Part shown: in pieces, positions 1 through 5,928 of the stretch
How the letters are laid out: each line of letters opens with the position of its first letter
Numbering within the stretch: position 1 is the stretch's first letter
DNA from: JAFAVZ01 sp036009105
GTDB taxonomy: Bacteria; Acidobacteriota; Thermoanaerobaculia; Gp7-AA8
DNA length: 16,471 nt
Assembly: GCA_036009105.1 (NCBI GenBank)
Contig: DASYMJ010000220.1
Coordinates: 1-16,471, forward strand
Direction of reading: 5' to 3'
Notes under the pieces: generated by a model
Told to the model about the DNA's origin: nothing
The model's input: only the letters and a program-made list of their open reading frames with translations
Database searches by the model: none
Translations under genes and position numbers: made by a program

Positions 1-132
1 GCCGAGATCCTGCGCGCGGAGTTTGCCGGGACGATGGCCAAGTACGGACTCCGCTTCATGAATCCCACCCCGGAGGAACGCGAGCGCATCGAAAAATACG
101 TGCACCGCATCCGCTCGCGCGAACTGATCTGA
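1..132 (+). CDS. C-terminal end of an unrecognised protein (partial)
   Basis: The window opens inside a reading frame that stays open from base 1 and ends with TGA at 130-132, giving the last 43 residues of a protein. The tail is highly charged and looks helical, with an N-P-T-P-E-E-R-E-R motif followed by basic residues ending R-S-R-E-L-I. I do not recognise the family from this fragment. The stop codon overlaps the ATG of the next gene by one base (TGATG), so the two are probably co-transcribed and translationally coupled. The start and most of the protein lie outside the window. Confidence 0.6.
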   Translation, partial: AEILRAEFAGTMAKYGLRFMNPTPEERERIEKYVHRIRSRELI

Positions 133-617
133 TGCCCAGAACGCCCCAGGACATCGAGGCTGCCATCCAGGCCGTACGCGAGGAGGACTACCTCCGCGCG
201 GTGACCCTCTTCCACGACATCTACCAGACCGAGGATGCGCCGCCCATCCAGACGCCGCGCGATGCGACCGGCCTCTCGTTCTTCGGCCTCGCCCTGGCGC
301 TGGTGCAGCGCAAGTTCAAGCTCGCCATCGACCTCTGCAAACGCGCCATCGAGCTGGAGTTCTACAACGGCGATCACTACGCGAACCTGACCAGGGTCTA
401 CGTCGCCGCCGGCAACCGGAAGAAGGCGCTGGAGACGGTGGAGGCGGGCCTCAAGCTGCTCCCCGACCACGAGGGGCTGCTCGCCACCCGCACCGCCATC
501 GGCGTCCGCGCGCGGCCGTCGCTCCCCTTCCTCGACCGCAGCCATCCCATCAACGTGACCCTCGGCCAGTCGCGGCACGCGAAGAAGGTGGCGACGGAAG
601 ACAAAAAGAAACGGTAG
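132..617 (+). CDS. Small TPR-repeat protein
   Basis: This 161-residue protein is mostly tetratricopeptide-like helical hairpins. A degenerate unit covers roughly residues 8-34 (E-E-D-Y-L-R-A-V-T-L-F), a good one covers about 48-79 (F-G-L-A-L-A...K-R-A-I-E-L), and another covers 80-113 (Y-A-N-L...A-A-G-N-R-K-K-A-L-E-T...L-P-D). After the repeats comes a Pro/Arg-rich linker, a P-F-L-D-R-S-H-P-I-N-V-x-L-G segment and a lysine-rich end. I have the impression that the P-F-L-x-R-x-x-P-x-N-V-x-L-G tail recurs in short TPR proteins of Acidobacteriota and Myxococcota, but I cannot check this here. There is no signal peptide or membrane segment, so it is probably a cytoplasmic protein-interaction adaptor. 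The ATG at 132 overlaps the previous stop; the next gene starts 43 nt downstream on the same strand. The partner is unknown. Confidence 0.85.
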   Translation: MPRTPQDIEAAIQAVREEDYLRAVTLFHDIYQTEDAPPIQTPRDATGLSFFGLALALVQRKFKLAIDLCKRAIELEFYNGDHYANLTRVYVAAGNRKKALETVEAGLKLLPDHEGLLATRTAIGVRARPSLPFLDRSHPINVTLGQSRHAKKVATEDKKKR

Positions 618-660
618 GGATTTCCGCCCCCCACAACTCTCTATAGGAGAGGAGGTCAGG

Positions 661-1851
661 ATGCGGTCCCTCCTGGCGATTGCCCTTTTCAGCTGGACGG
701 CCGTCGTGTCGGCGCAGGTTGCCGCGCCGCCGCTGGGCGCAGCGGCGAGCTTCGCCGTCCTGGGCGGCTCCTCGGTGACCGGCAGCGGCGCGCGGGTGGG
801 AGGCAATGTCGGCGTCAGCCCCGGCGAGGCGATCTCCGGCCCGATCACCTTCACCGTCGGCGGGAAGTTCCGCAATGACGTGACCGCGCGCGCCGCGCAG
901 CGCGATGCCGGGGATGCGTATGGCAAGCTCGCCGCGCTCTCGTGCAAGCCGCTGCCGAACGTGCGTCCGCCGCCCGGCGTCTATTGCATCGTTCCGGCCT
1001 TCTCCGGAACGCTGATCCTCGATGGGGATCAGGCCGCCGTCTGGATCTTTCAAGCCGCGGGCGACTTCGCGGCGGCTCCCGACACCAAGGTGCTCCTGCT
1101 GAACGGCGCCTCGCGCGACAACATCTTCTGGCAGGTGCCCGGCTCGGCGACGCTCGGCAGCAACACGCTCTTCGCCGGCAACCTCCTCGCCGTCGGCAAC
1201 ATCGACGTTCCATCCGGCGCCCGCCTCTCCGGCCGCGCGCTCGCGCAGAAGGGGGCGGTGACGCTCGGCGAGGCCTTCGTCTCCATGTGCTGCCCTCTCG
1301 TCGCGCTCTCGCCGCCGGCGCTTGCTGATGCGGTGGTCGGGGCCGCCTATGAGCAGACGATCACGCCCGCCGGCGCGACCGTCACCTCGGGCATGCTGCC
1401 GGAGGGCTTGACGCCGGCGGTCTCCGGCACGCCGACCACGACCGGCCGCTACCGCTTCACGCTGACCGCGACGAACGGCGAAGGTTGCTCAGGCACCCAG
1501 GAGTACGAGATCAACGTGGTCTGCCCCGCGATCAGGGGTGGGACCTCGCCGATCACCGGCGCCTCGACCACCCTTCCCGCCGGCATGGCGGGCATTCCGT
1601 ACCAGTCGCTGCAACTGCCCGTGGTCGGCGGCACGCCGCCGTACGAGTTCAAGGTCCTGACCGCGTCGGATCCGCCCCTCCCCATCGGCCTCCCTCCCGG
1701 CCTGACCGTCTCGCCGAGCGGCCTCCTCTCCGGAACGCCCACCAAGGGCGGCAGCTACCGGTTCAACGTCGACGTCACCAGTTCCGGCTCCTGCATCCCG
1801 CACCGCATCACGTACAGCATCACGATCTTTCCCTTGCCGGAGGGAGGATGA
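661..1851 (+). CDS. Secreted DUF3494 (ice-binding-like) protein with two He_PIG-type Ig repeats
   Basis: This is a 396-residue exported protein. Residues 1-18 form a signal peptide (M-R-S, a hydrophobic core, V-S-A before Q19). Residues 25-208 match the DUF3494/ice-binding-like beta-solenoid: L-G-A-A-A-S-F-A-V-L-G-G near the start, G-G-N-V-G-V-S-P-G at 48-55, P-G-V-Y-C at 105-109, A-V-W-I-F-Q at 126-131, N-I-F-W-Q-V at 154-159, and G-R-A-L-A-Q-K-G-A-V-T-L at 191-202. Two Ig-like putative domains follow, about 212-288 and 304-391, each with the L-P-x-G-L-T and S-G-T-P-T motifs typical of He_PIG repeats. No sortase, autotransporter or type IX secretion signal is visible. The family includes ice-binding proteins, but many members in mesophiles are adhesin-like, so ice binding should not be assumed. 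GGAGG at 651-655 sets the ATG at 661. It is the first of four genes linked by ATGA overlaps. Confidence 0.88.
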   Translation: MRSLLAIALFSWTAVVSAQVAAPPLGAAASFAVLGGSSVTGSGARVGGNVGVSPGEAISGPITFTVGGKFRNDVTARAAQRDAGDAYGKLAALSCKPLPNVRPPPGVYCIVPAFSGTLILDGDQAAVWIFQAAGDFAAAPDTKVLLLNGASRDNIFWQVPGSATLGSNTLFAGNLLAVGNIDVPSGARLSGRALAQKGAVTLGEAFVSMCCPLVALSPPALADAVVGAAYEQTITPAGATVTSGMLPEGLTPAVSGTPTTTGRYRFTLTATNGEGCSGTQEYEINVVCPAIRGGTSPITGASTTLPAGMAGIPYQSLQLPVVGGTPPYEFKVLTASDPPLPIGLPPGLTVSPSGLLSGTPTKGGSYRFNVDVTSSGSCIPHRITYSITIFPLPEGG

Positions 1852-2567
1852 GCGAGGCTCCCGCGGAAGAGCACCGATGCGAGGACTGCGGCACGAAGTT
1901 CGAGCCGGGGGGGAAGCGCTGCACGAAATGCAATGCGTGGGAAGGCGCGCGGGATCCCGAGCAGTGCCGCATCTGCCGTGGCCGCATGCTGAAAGGGGCG
2001 GTCCGCTGCGCCACGTGCCAGTCATACCGCGGATGGCGCCGTGTCCTCGCCATCCCGCCGGCGATCCTGACCACGATGACCGCCTTACTTGCGATCGGGA
2101 CGCTGTTCATGCAGACGTATTCATCGGTGAGGTATCGCGACTCCAACACCAGAGTCATCGACGCGACCGCGGACGGCAACGTGCTCTACGTCGCCGTCGC
2201 CAACTCCGGACAAGCGCCGTCGTCGCTGCGAACGTTCGACCTGCTCTTCGCGGACAAGCTCATCGACGTGAGGATCGACGTCATGTCCGAGCACAAAAAG
2301 GCCGGCTTGCGGCTGCTTCCGGGACGGGGACAGGCCTGGATCGGCCTGCTCGTGGAAGGACTCCAGTCGCGCTGTTACGGACCGATCCCGCGGAAGCGGT
2401 ACACACCGGAGGAAGTGACGCAGTGGTTGAACAAAAACCAGGTGACGCTGCGCTACGTGGTGCGGGAGTCGGACGGCGAGTCGACGAAGTCGGAACAATT
2501 CGCCGGGAACGTCCTGCTACCCATCATCACGGCGAACAAACTGAGCACGAGTGAGCCCTGCCAATGA
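1848..2567 (+). CDS. Double zinc-ribbon, single-pass membrane protein of unknown function
   Basis: The protein has 239 residues. Four C-x2-C knuckles at residues 11/14, 25/28, 40/43 and 54/57 form a double zinc ribbon, which should bind two zinc ions. A basic stretch (R-G-W-R-R, 61-65) precedes one transmembrane helix at about 66-88. The remaining 150 or so residues form a soluble domain beginning with short beta-strands (V-L-Y-V-A-V-A-N-S-G, about 110-119) that I do not recognise. By the positive-inside rule the ribbons are cytoplasmic and the C-terminal domain periplasmic (inference). The ATG at 1848-1850 overlaps the upstream TGA in an ATGA, with the Shine-Dalgarno GGGAGG at 1842-1847 inside the upstream gene. 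The frame stays open well upstream, but this ATG is the only start that fits the operon. The gene may sense or scaffold in the inner membrane for the secreted partners around it. Confidence 0.82.
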   Translation: MSEAPAEEHRCEDCGTKFEPGGKRCTKCNAWEGARDPEQCRICRGRMLKGAVRCATCQSYRGWRRVLAIPPAILTTMTALLAIGTLFMQTYSSVRYRDSNTRVIDATADGNVLYVAVANSGQAPSSLRTFDLLFADKLIDVRIDVMSEHKKAGLRLLPGRGQAWIGLLVEGLQSRCYGPIPRKRYTPEEVTQWLNKNQVTLRYVVRESDGESTKSEQFAGNVLLPIITANKLSTSEPCQ

Positions 2568-3310
2568 CTGCCTTGCTGATTCTTCTGCTGCTGGGCGAGC
2601 CGGAGCGGCTCGTGAACGCGGACGAGCTGGAAGTCACGATCACTTCTGTCGATTGTGCCAGCGCTCCGTCGAAGATTTTTGCGGTGTTGAGGGGAGACGA
2701 GGAGGCGACGGTCGATCTCGACCGGGTCGGCACCGAGTGCCGTTGGCGGGGCGTCATCGGTGCTCCGGAGCACGTCACGATCGGGCAGACCACGGTCAGT
2801 CTGCGCCTCCGCGGCGCGCGGACCGGCTGCCGGCTCGCCATCGAGGGGAGGAACCCAACGAACCCGAACAAATCGGTCGCCATCCTGCGCCTCCCGTATC
2901 CGCCCCCGACCGCCGGCGATCTTCAGATCGCAGGCTGGCCCTTCCCCGGAAGGGTCGCCTATGTCCGGATCGTCGAACCCGACCTGGACCGTCCGCAGGG
3001 AACGTTCGCCTGCCGGGAAAAAGGTCTGCTCCAGCGTCAACGGACGATCAGAGATGTCATGTTCGAGACGGAGACGCTGGAGTTCTCTCTGATGAAGCCT
3101 TCATTGCAGGGGGCCATCAGCTTTGCTCTGAAGGAGTCGTTCGATGACGACAGCGCCACCCACAAGATCCCGACCGAGACGATCCTGCGTGCCATTGCCC
3201 GAAAGCGTGGCGGAAGCGCGGAAGCGGGTTACCGGATCTCGCCCGCCGCGATGCAGAACGACGCGAAGGAGCTGGGGAAGTTCGGCATGACCCTGGAGCC
3301 GCCCAAATGA
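2564..3310 (+). CDS. Unrecognised, probably exported protein
   Basis: This 248-residue protein starts at the ATG of an ATGA overlap with the upstream gene (2564-2567). The first ten residues are strongly hydrophobic (M-T-A-L-L-I-L-L-L-L) but lack the usual positive n-region, so export through a short signal peptide is likely, not certain. The body alternates charged and hydrophobic residues like a beta-rich domain and has four cysteines (31, 59, 89, 150), which would suit two disulfides in the periplasm. The last 70 residues are lysine-rich and more helical (A-I-A-R-K-R-G-G-S, A-K-E-L-G-K-F-G-M). I recognise no family. Its stop forms the third ATGA overlap, with the beta-barrel gene downstream, so a role in the same envelope structure is the simplest inference. 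Confidence 0.75.
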   Translation: MTALLILLLLGEPERLVNADELEVTITSVDCASAPSKIFAVLRGDEEATVDLDRVGTECRWRGVIGAPEHVTIGQTTVSLRLRGARTGCRLAIEGRNPTNPNKSVAILRLPYPPPTAGDLQIAGWPFPGRVAYVRIVEPDLDRPQGTFACREKGLLQRQRTIRDVMFETETLEFSLMKPSLQGAISFALKESFDDDSATHKIPTETILRAIARKRGGSAEAGYRISPAAMQNDAKELGKFGMTLEPPK

Positions 3311-4206
3311 AATGGCTGCCGTGCGTTGCCGCCCTGCTGCTCGCCGGCGCCGCCGCGGCGCAGGCTCCCATCTTCCAGCCGGACAATTTCCTCGATCCGC
3401 GGCAGAGGAGCGGGCCGGTGTTCATGTCTTTCCTGCTCCTGGGCGCCGGACGCGGTGTCACTGACGCGTTCCGGCCGCTGCATCAGGATGTGGGGCTTCT
3501 GCAGATCGCGAACACGTTTTACTGGTCGCGATTCGAAGCCGGATACAACCACAGCGAAACGCGCGGGGAGGTGGCCGGCGGCACCGTCCGGGTGCAGCGT
3601 TGCGGATGCAACACGGAGGTCTATTTCCCCACCCCGCCGCCTCCCGGCGCCGTGCCGGCCGCTCCGCTGCCGGGGTCGCGCGACACGGCCTCGTTTGCGT
3701 TCTACCATGCGTCCGCCAGCGGGCCGGCTCTTCGCTACCGCTTCCTTTTGACGTCGCAGCGCATCGGCACCGAGATCAGCGTGCAGGACGGTCCCGCGGT
3801 TCGGCGCTCGGGGCGGGAGCAGACGTTCGCCATCGACGGCGACGTGAACTTCCGCGGGCTGGTCGGGACGCTTTACCTCGCCCGCACCGCGCGGTCGGGG
3901 ACGACCGACAACCGCACGCAGAACGAGCTCGTGTACACGAACCGCTTTCCCGTCCTCCCCCTCCCCAAAGGCGTGCTGCTCCGGACGGCGCTGACCTTCG
4001 GGGCGATCACCGACCGCGGTGCGAGCGGGATCAATGTCGTCAATCCGCTGGTCGAGGCGTTCTGGCACGACTACCGGTCGCGGGTGAGCGTGCATCTGGT
4101 CTACAGCCCGCAGTCATTGCACGACGGCAACGGCTGGACGACCCATCATCAGGTGGCCGCATTCATCGAGCGCCCGCTCTACGCGAAGTTCTTTCACGAG
4201 CGGTAG
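3307..4206 (+). CDS. Probable outer-membrane beta-barrel protein
   Basis: The protein has 299 residues. Residues 1-20 are a Sec signal peptide (M-K-W-L-P, an Ala/Leu core, A-Q-A before P21). The mature part has many short alternating stretches with aromatic residues near their ends (F-Y-W-S-R-F-E-A-G-Y, S-F-A-F-Y-H, G-T-L-Y-L-A, R-V-S-V-H-L-V-Y), typical of amphipathic strands of an outer-membrane barrel. A proline-rich loop (F-P-T-P-P-P-P-G) follows two cysteines, in C-G-C, near residue 100. The chain ends H-E-R and not with the usual terminal aromatic residue, although A-K-F-F lies just before it. The family is unknown. The ATG sits in an ATGA overlap with the preceding gene, making it the last of the four-gene envelope operon. 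Its 3' end overlaps the convergent glycosyltransferase gene by 13 bp. Confidence 0.75.
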   Translation: MKWLPCVAALLLAGAAAAQAPIFQPDNFLDPRQRSGPVFMSFLLLGAGRGVTDAFRPLHQDVGLLQIANTFYWSRFEAGYNHSETRGEVAGGTVRVQRCGCNTEVYFPTPPPPGAVPAAPLPGSRDTASFAFYHASASGPALRYRFLLTSQRIGTEISVQDGPAVRRSGREQTFAIDGDVNFRGLVGTLYLARTARSGTTDNRTQNELVYTNRFPVLPLPKGVLLRTALTFGAITDRGASGINVVNPLVEAFWHDYRSRVSVHLVYSPQSLHDGNGWTTHHQVAAFIERPLYAKFFHER

Positions 4207-4865
4207 CGCTTCGCCAGCTCCTCCGGATCGGCACCGCGGCGGAAGCGGAGGACGACCTGCCAGTTGATGAGCGCGGTCTTCCAAACTCCCTTCTCCAGAA
4301 ACCTCCGCCCGGAGGTGATCACGTGCTGCGGCAGGATGACGCTGTGCCGGCGCATGCGCCGCGCGAATTCGTAGTCCTCCATGATGGCGATCTCGCGGTA
4401 GCCGCCCATGGCCAGGAAGCGGTCGCGGCGGATGAACTGCGCCTGGTCGCCCCACGGGCAGCGGGTGAAGAACGTCCGCAGGTTGATCATCATCGCCGCG
4501 ATGCGCAGTTTCAGCGCGGGCTCGGTGAAGGCGAGGCGGAAGCCGCCACAGTCGGCGCCGCTATTGGTCACCGCTTCGCCGGCCTGCTCCGGCAGCGTCG
4601 TATCGGCGTGCAGAAAGATGAGGTACTCGCCCGTCGCCGCCTTCGCGCCTTCATTGAGCTGCCGGCCCCGCGGCGGCGAGCACGCCATCACCCGCCCGCC
4701 GTGTGCCTCGGCCACCGCCAGCGTGCGGTCGCTGCTCCCGCCATCGCAAACGATGACCTCCTCCGCGCCCGCGGCCAACGCCGAAGCGATGGCGGCGCCG
4801 ATCCGCGCCTCCTCGTTCAGGGAAGGGATGATGACGCTCACCGGGTAGGATGTCCGCGCTGTCAT
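4194..4865 (-). CDS. Family 2 glycosyltransferase (TIGR04283-like)
   Basis: This 223-residue GT-A fold enzyme should transfer a sugar from a nucleotide-sugar donor. Visible motifs are V-S-V-I-I-P-S-L-N-E-E at residues 9-19, V-C-D-G-G-S-S-D at 39-46, R-G-R-Q-L-N-E-G at 66-73, the metal-binding H-A-D-T at 86-89, W-G-D-Q at 138-141 and E-D-Y-E-F-A at 163-168 as the catalytic acidic region. The R-G-x-Q-x-N-x-G motif and the short length fit the family labelled 'rSAM/selenodomain-associated transferase 2'. No radical-SAM or DUF2064 partner is in view. Without membrane helices it is likely cytoplasmic or peripheral. The acceptor is unknown. The ATG at 4865-4863 overlaps the ATG of divergent mobA by two bases. 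A GTG at 4841, at residue 9, is a less likely start because it lacks a good ribosome-binding site. Confidence 0.88.
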   Translation of the reverse strand: MTARTSYPVSVIIPSLNEEARIGAAIASALAAGAEEVIVCDGGSSDRTLAVAEAHGGRVMACSPPRGRQLNEGAKAATGEYLIFLHADTTLPEQAGEAVTNSGADCGGFRLAFTEPALKLRIAAMMINLRTFFTRCPWGDQAQFIRRDRFLAMGGYREIAIMEDYEFARRMRRHSVILPQHVITSGRRFLEKGVWKTALINWQVVLRFRRGADPEELAKRYRS

Positions 4866-4881
4866 GGACTGCTACATCCTA
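4846..4881. promoter_or_regulatory. Inverted repeat centred on two overlapping divergent start codons
   Basis: TAGGATGT at 4846-4853 is perfectly repeated in inverse as ACATCCTA at 4874-4881. The sequence between them contains CATG at 4863-4866, in which the start codons of the glycosyltransferase (-) and mobA (+) overlap by two bases. Each arm presents AGGA to its own gene, 13 nt before the plus-strand ATG and 11 nt before the minus-strand ATG. The arms may therefore be paired Shine-Dalgarno sequences. The same symmetry would also suit an operator for a dimeric regulator. Which role applies cannot be decided from sequence. Confidence 0.5.
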
Positions 4882-5391
4882 ACGGGCGGCAAGTCGCGGC
4901 GGATGGGGTTCCCCAAGGAGGCGCTCTTCCTGCCGCGCGTCCTCGCCGCGGCGGGTGGGGCGTTCGAGAACGTGATCGTCATCCATCGGCAAGACGACCC
5001 GCCGCACCAAGATACGGCGCCGGTCTTCGGCGTCCTCGCCGCGCTGCGGCGGGCGAAGGAGCGCTGCTTCATCCTCGCCGTCGACTACCCGCTGATCACC
5101 GCCGAGGTGCTTGCCTATCTGCGGGAGCGCGGCGGTGTGCCGATGTGGCGGGGGAGGCCGCAGGTGCTCTGCGCCGCGTACGAACCGCATCTTGCAGGCA
5201 ACATCGAGAGGCGCATCGGCGAAGGGCGGCTCGACCTGCGCGGCTTGATTGACGAGGCCGGTGCGGAGATGATCGCCGAGGCGGAGTTGCGCGCGCGGTT
5301 CGCGGGCGAGCCGCTGATGAACGTGAATACCCCCCAGGAGCTGGAGGAGGCGGAGAGGATCCATGGCCAACGATTTTTCGCATCTCGATGA
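4864..5391 (+). CDS. mobA: Molybdenum cofactor guanylyltransferase (MobA)
   Basis: MobA joins GMP from GTP to molybdopterin to make the guanine dinucleotide form of the molybdenum cofactor in the cytoplasm. This 175-residue protein has the N-terminal nucleotide-binding loop I-L-T-G-G-K-S-R-R-M-G (5-15) with P-K at 17-18 in place of the usual D-K. It has F-G-V-L-A-A-L at 55-61 matching the family G-P-L-A-G-I segment, V-D-Y-P-L at 73-77 for metal binding, and N-V-N-T-P-Q-E-L at 153-160. It is slightly shorter than typical MobA (about 190-200 residues). The start is fixed because the glycine loop begins only a few residues in. It overlaps moaC by 29 nt, so the two are co-transcribed. A related nucleotidyltransferase with another substrate is possible, but the moaC neighbour favours MobA. 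Confidence 0.87.
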   Translation: MDCYILTGGKSRRMGFPKEALFLPRVLAAAGGAFENVIVIHRQDDPPHQDTAPVFGVLAALRRAKERCFILAVDYPLITAEVLAYLRERGGVPMWRGRPQVLCAAYEPHLAGNIERRIGEGRLDLRGLIDEAGAEMIAEAELRARFAGEPLMNVNTPQELEEAERIHGQRFFASR

Positions 5392-5839
5392 GACAGGCGG
5401 CATCTCCATGGTGGACGTCGGCTCCAAGCGCCCTACCTCGCGCGAGGCGGTCGCCGCCGCCACCGTCCGCATGAAGCCCGAGACCCTCGGCAAACTGGTC
5501 GACCGCGCGCTGCCGAAGGGCGACGTCCTGACCACCGCCAAGGTGGCCGGCGTGCTCGCCGCGAAGCAGACGCCGTCCCTCATCCCGCTCGCGCATCCCA
5601 TCATCCTCAACACCATCGATGTCACCTTCGACATCGACCGCGACGCGGGCACGATCGAAGTGCGGGCCATCGTCCGCTGCGACGGCAAGACCGGCGTGGA
5701 GATGGAAGCGATGACCGCCTGCGCCGTCGCCTCCCTCACCATCTACGACATGTGCAAGAGCGCCGAGAAAGGCATCGTCATCGACGGGCTGCAGTTGGTG
5801 AGGAAGAGCGGGGGGAAGAGTGGGTTGTGGGAGAGGTGA
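5363..5839 (+). CDS. moaC: Cyclic pyranopterin monophosphate synthase (MoaC)
   Basis: MoaC works with the radical-SAM enzyme MoaA in the first step from GTP to cyclic pyranopterin monophosphate in molybdenum cofactor synthesis. The 158-residue protein is full length. Family motifs are S-M-V-D-V-G (15-20), K-R-P-T-S-R-E-A (22-29), K-V-A-G-V-L-A-A-K (60-68), I-P-L-A-H-P-I (74-80), T-G-V-E-M-E-A-M-T-A (110-119) and D-M-C-K-S-A-E-K-G (129-137), the last two holding catalytic Glu, Asp and Lys residues. Most MoaC proteins I know read I-P-L-C-H-P at the histidine motif; here the cysteine is alanine (residue 77). The last ten residues are a glycine/lysine-rich extension. The gene starts inside the 3' end of mobA, with AGAGGA just upstream of its ATG. 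No moaA, moaD or moaE lies in the window. Confidence 0.95.
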   Translation: MANDFSHLDETGGISMVDVGSKRPTSREAVAAATVRMKPETLGKLVDRALPKGDVLTTAKVAGVLAAKQTPSLIPLAHPIILNTIDVTFDIDRDAGTIEVRAIVRCDGKTGVEMEAMTACAVASLTIYDMCKSAEKGIVIDGLQLVRKSGGKSGLWER

Positions 5840-5846
5840 GAGAAGC

Positions 5847-5928
5847 AGTTGTCGGTTGTGTCGGTTGTCAGTTATCCGTTGTCGGTAGGTCGTTCTACTG
5901 ACAACCGACAACTGACAACCGATAACTA
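5847..5928. repeat. Heptad-repeat palindrome between convergent genes
   Basis: The left half is a run of 7-bp units (AGTTGTC, GGTTGTG, GGTTGTC, AGTTATC, CGTTGTC) and the right half holds the inverse units (GACAACC, GACAACT, GACAACC, GATAACT). Positions 5859-5888 pair with 5895-5924 in a long stem with few mismatches and a 6-nt loop (GTCGTT, 5889-5894). The TAG stop of the minus-strand lipoprotein gene (5926-5928) sits at the right edge. There is no strong T-run for a classical terminator, but between convergent genes a stem like this could block transcription or protect 3' ends. The same 7-bp architecture recurs before murI. Confidence 0.8.

Noticed and set aside
641..655. Small CTCTC/GAGAG inverted repeat before the DUF3494 gene as a regulatory hairpin
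   Set aside because: Only five base pairs with A/T loop; the Shine-Dalgarno GGAGG remains mostly free, so it is too weak to call.
3600..5252. 550-codon plus-strand frame running across three genes
   Set aside because: It overlaps the barrel, glycosyltransferase and mobA genes in a wrong frame and is rich in Arg, Ala and Pro; no motif is visible.
5885..5898. Short perfect GTAG/CTAC hairpin taken as an independent element
   Set aside because: It is only the tip of the longer heptad palindrome and was merged with it.
5847..5928. CRISPR array
   Set aside because: Units are seven bases with no spacers and are arranged as a palindrome, so a CRISPR array is excluded.
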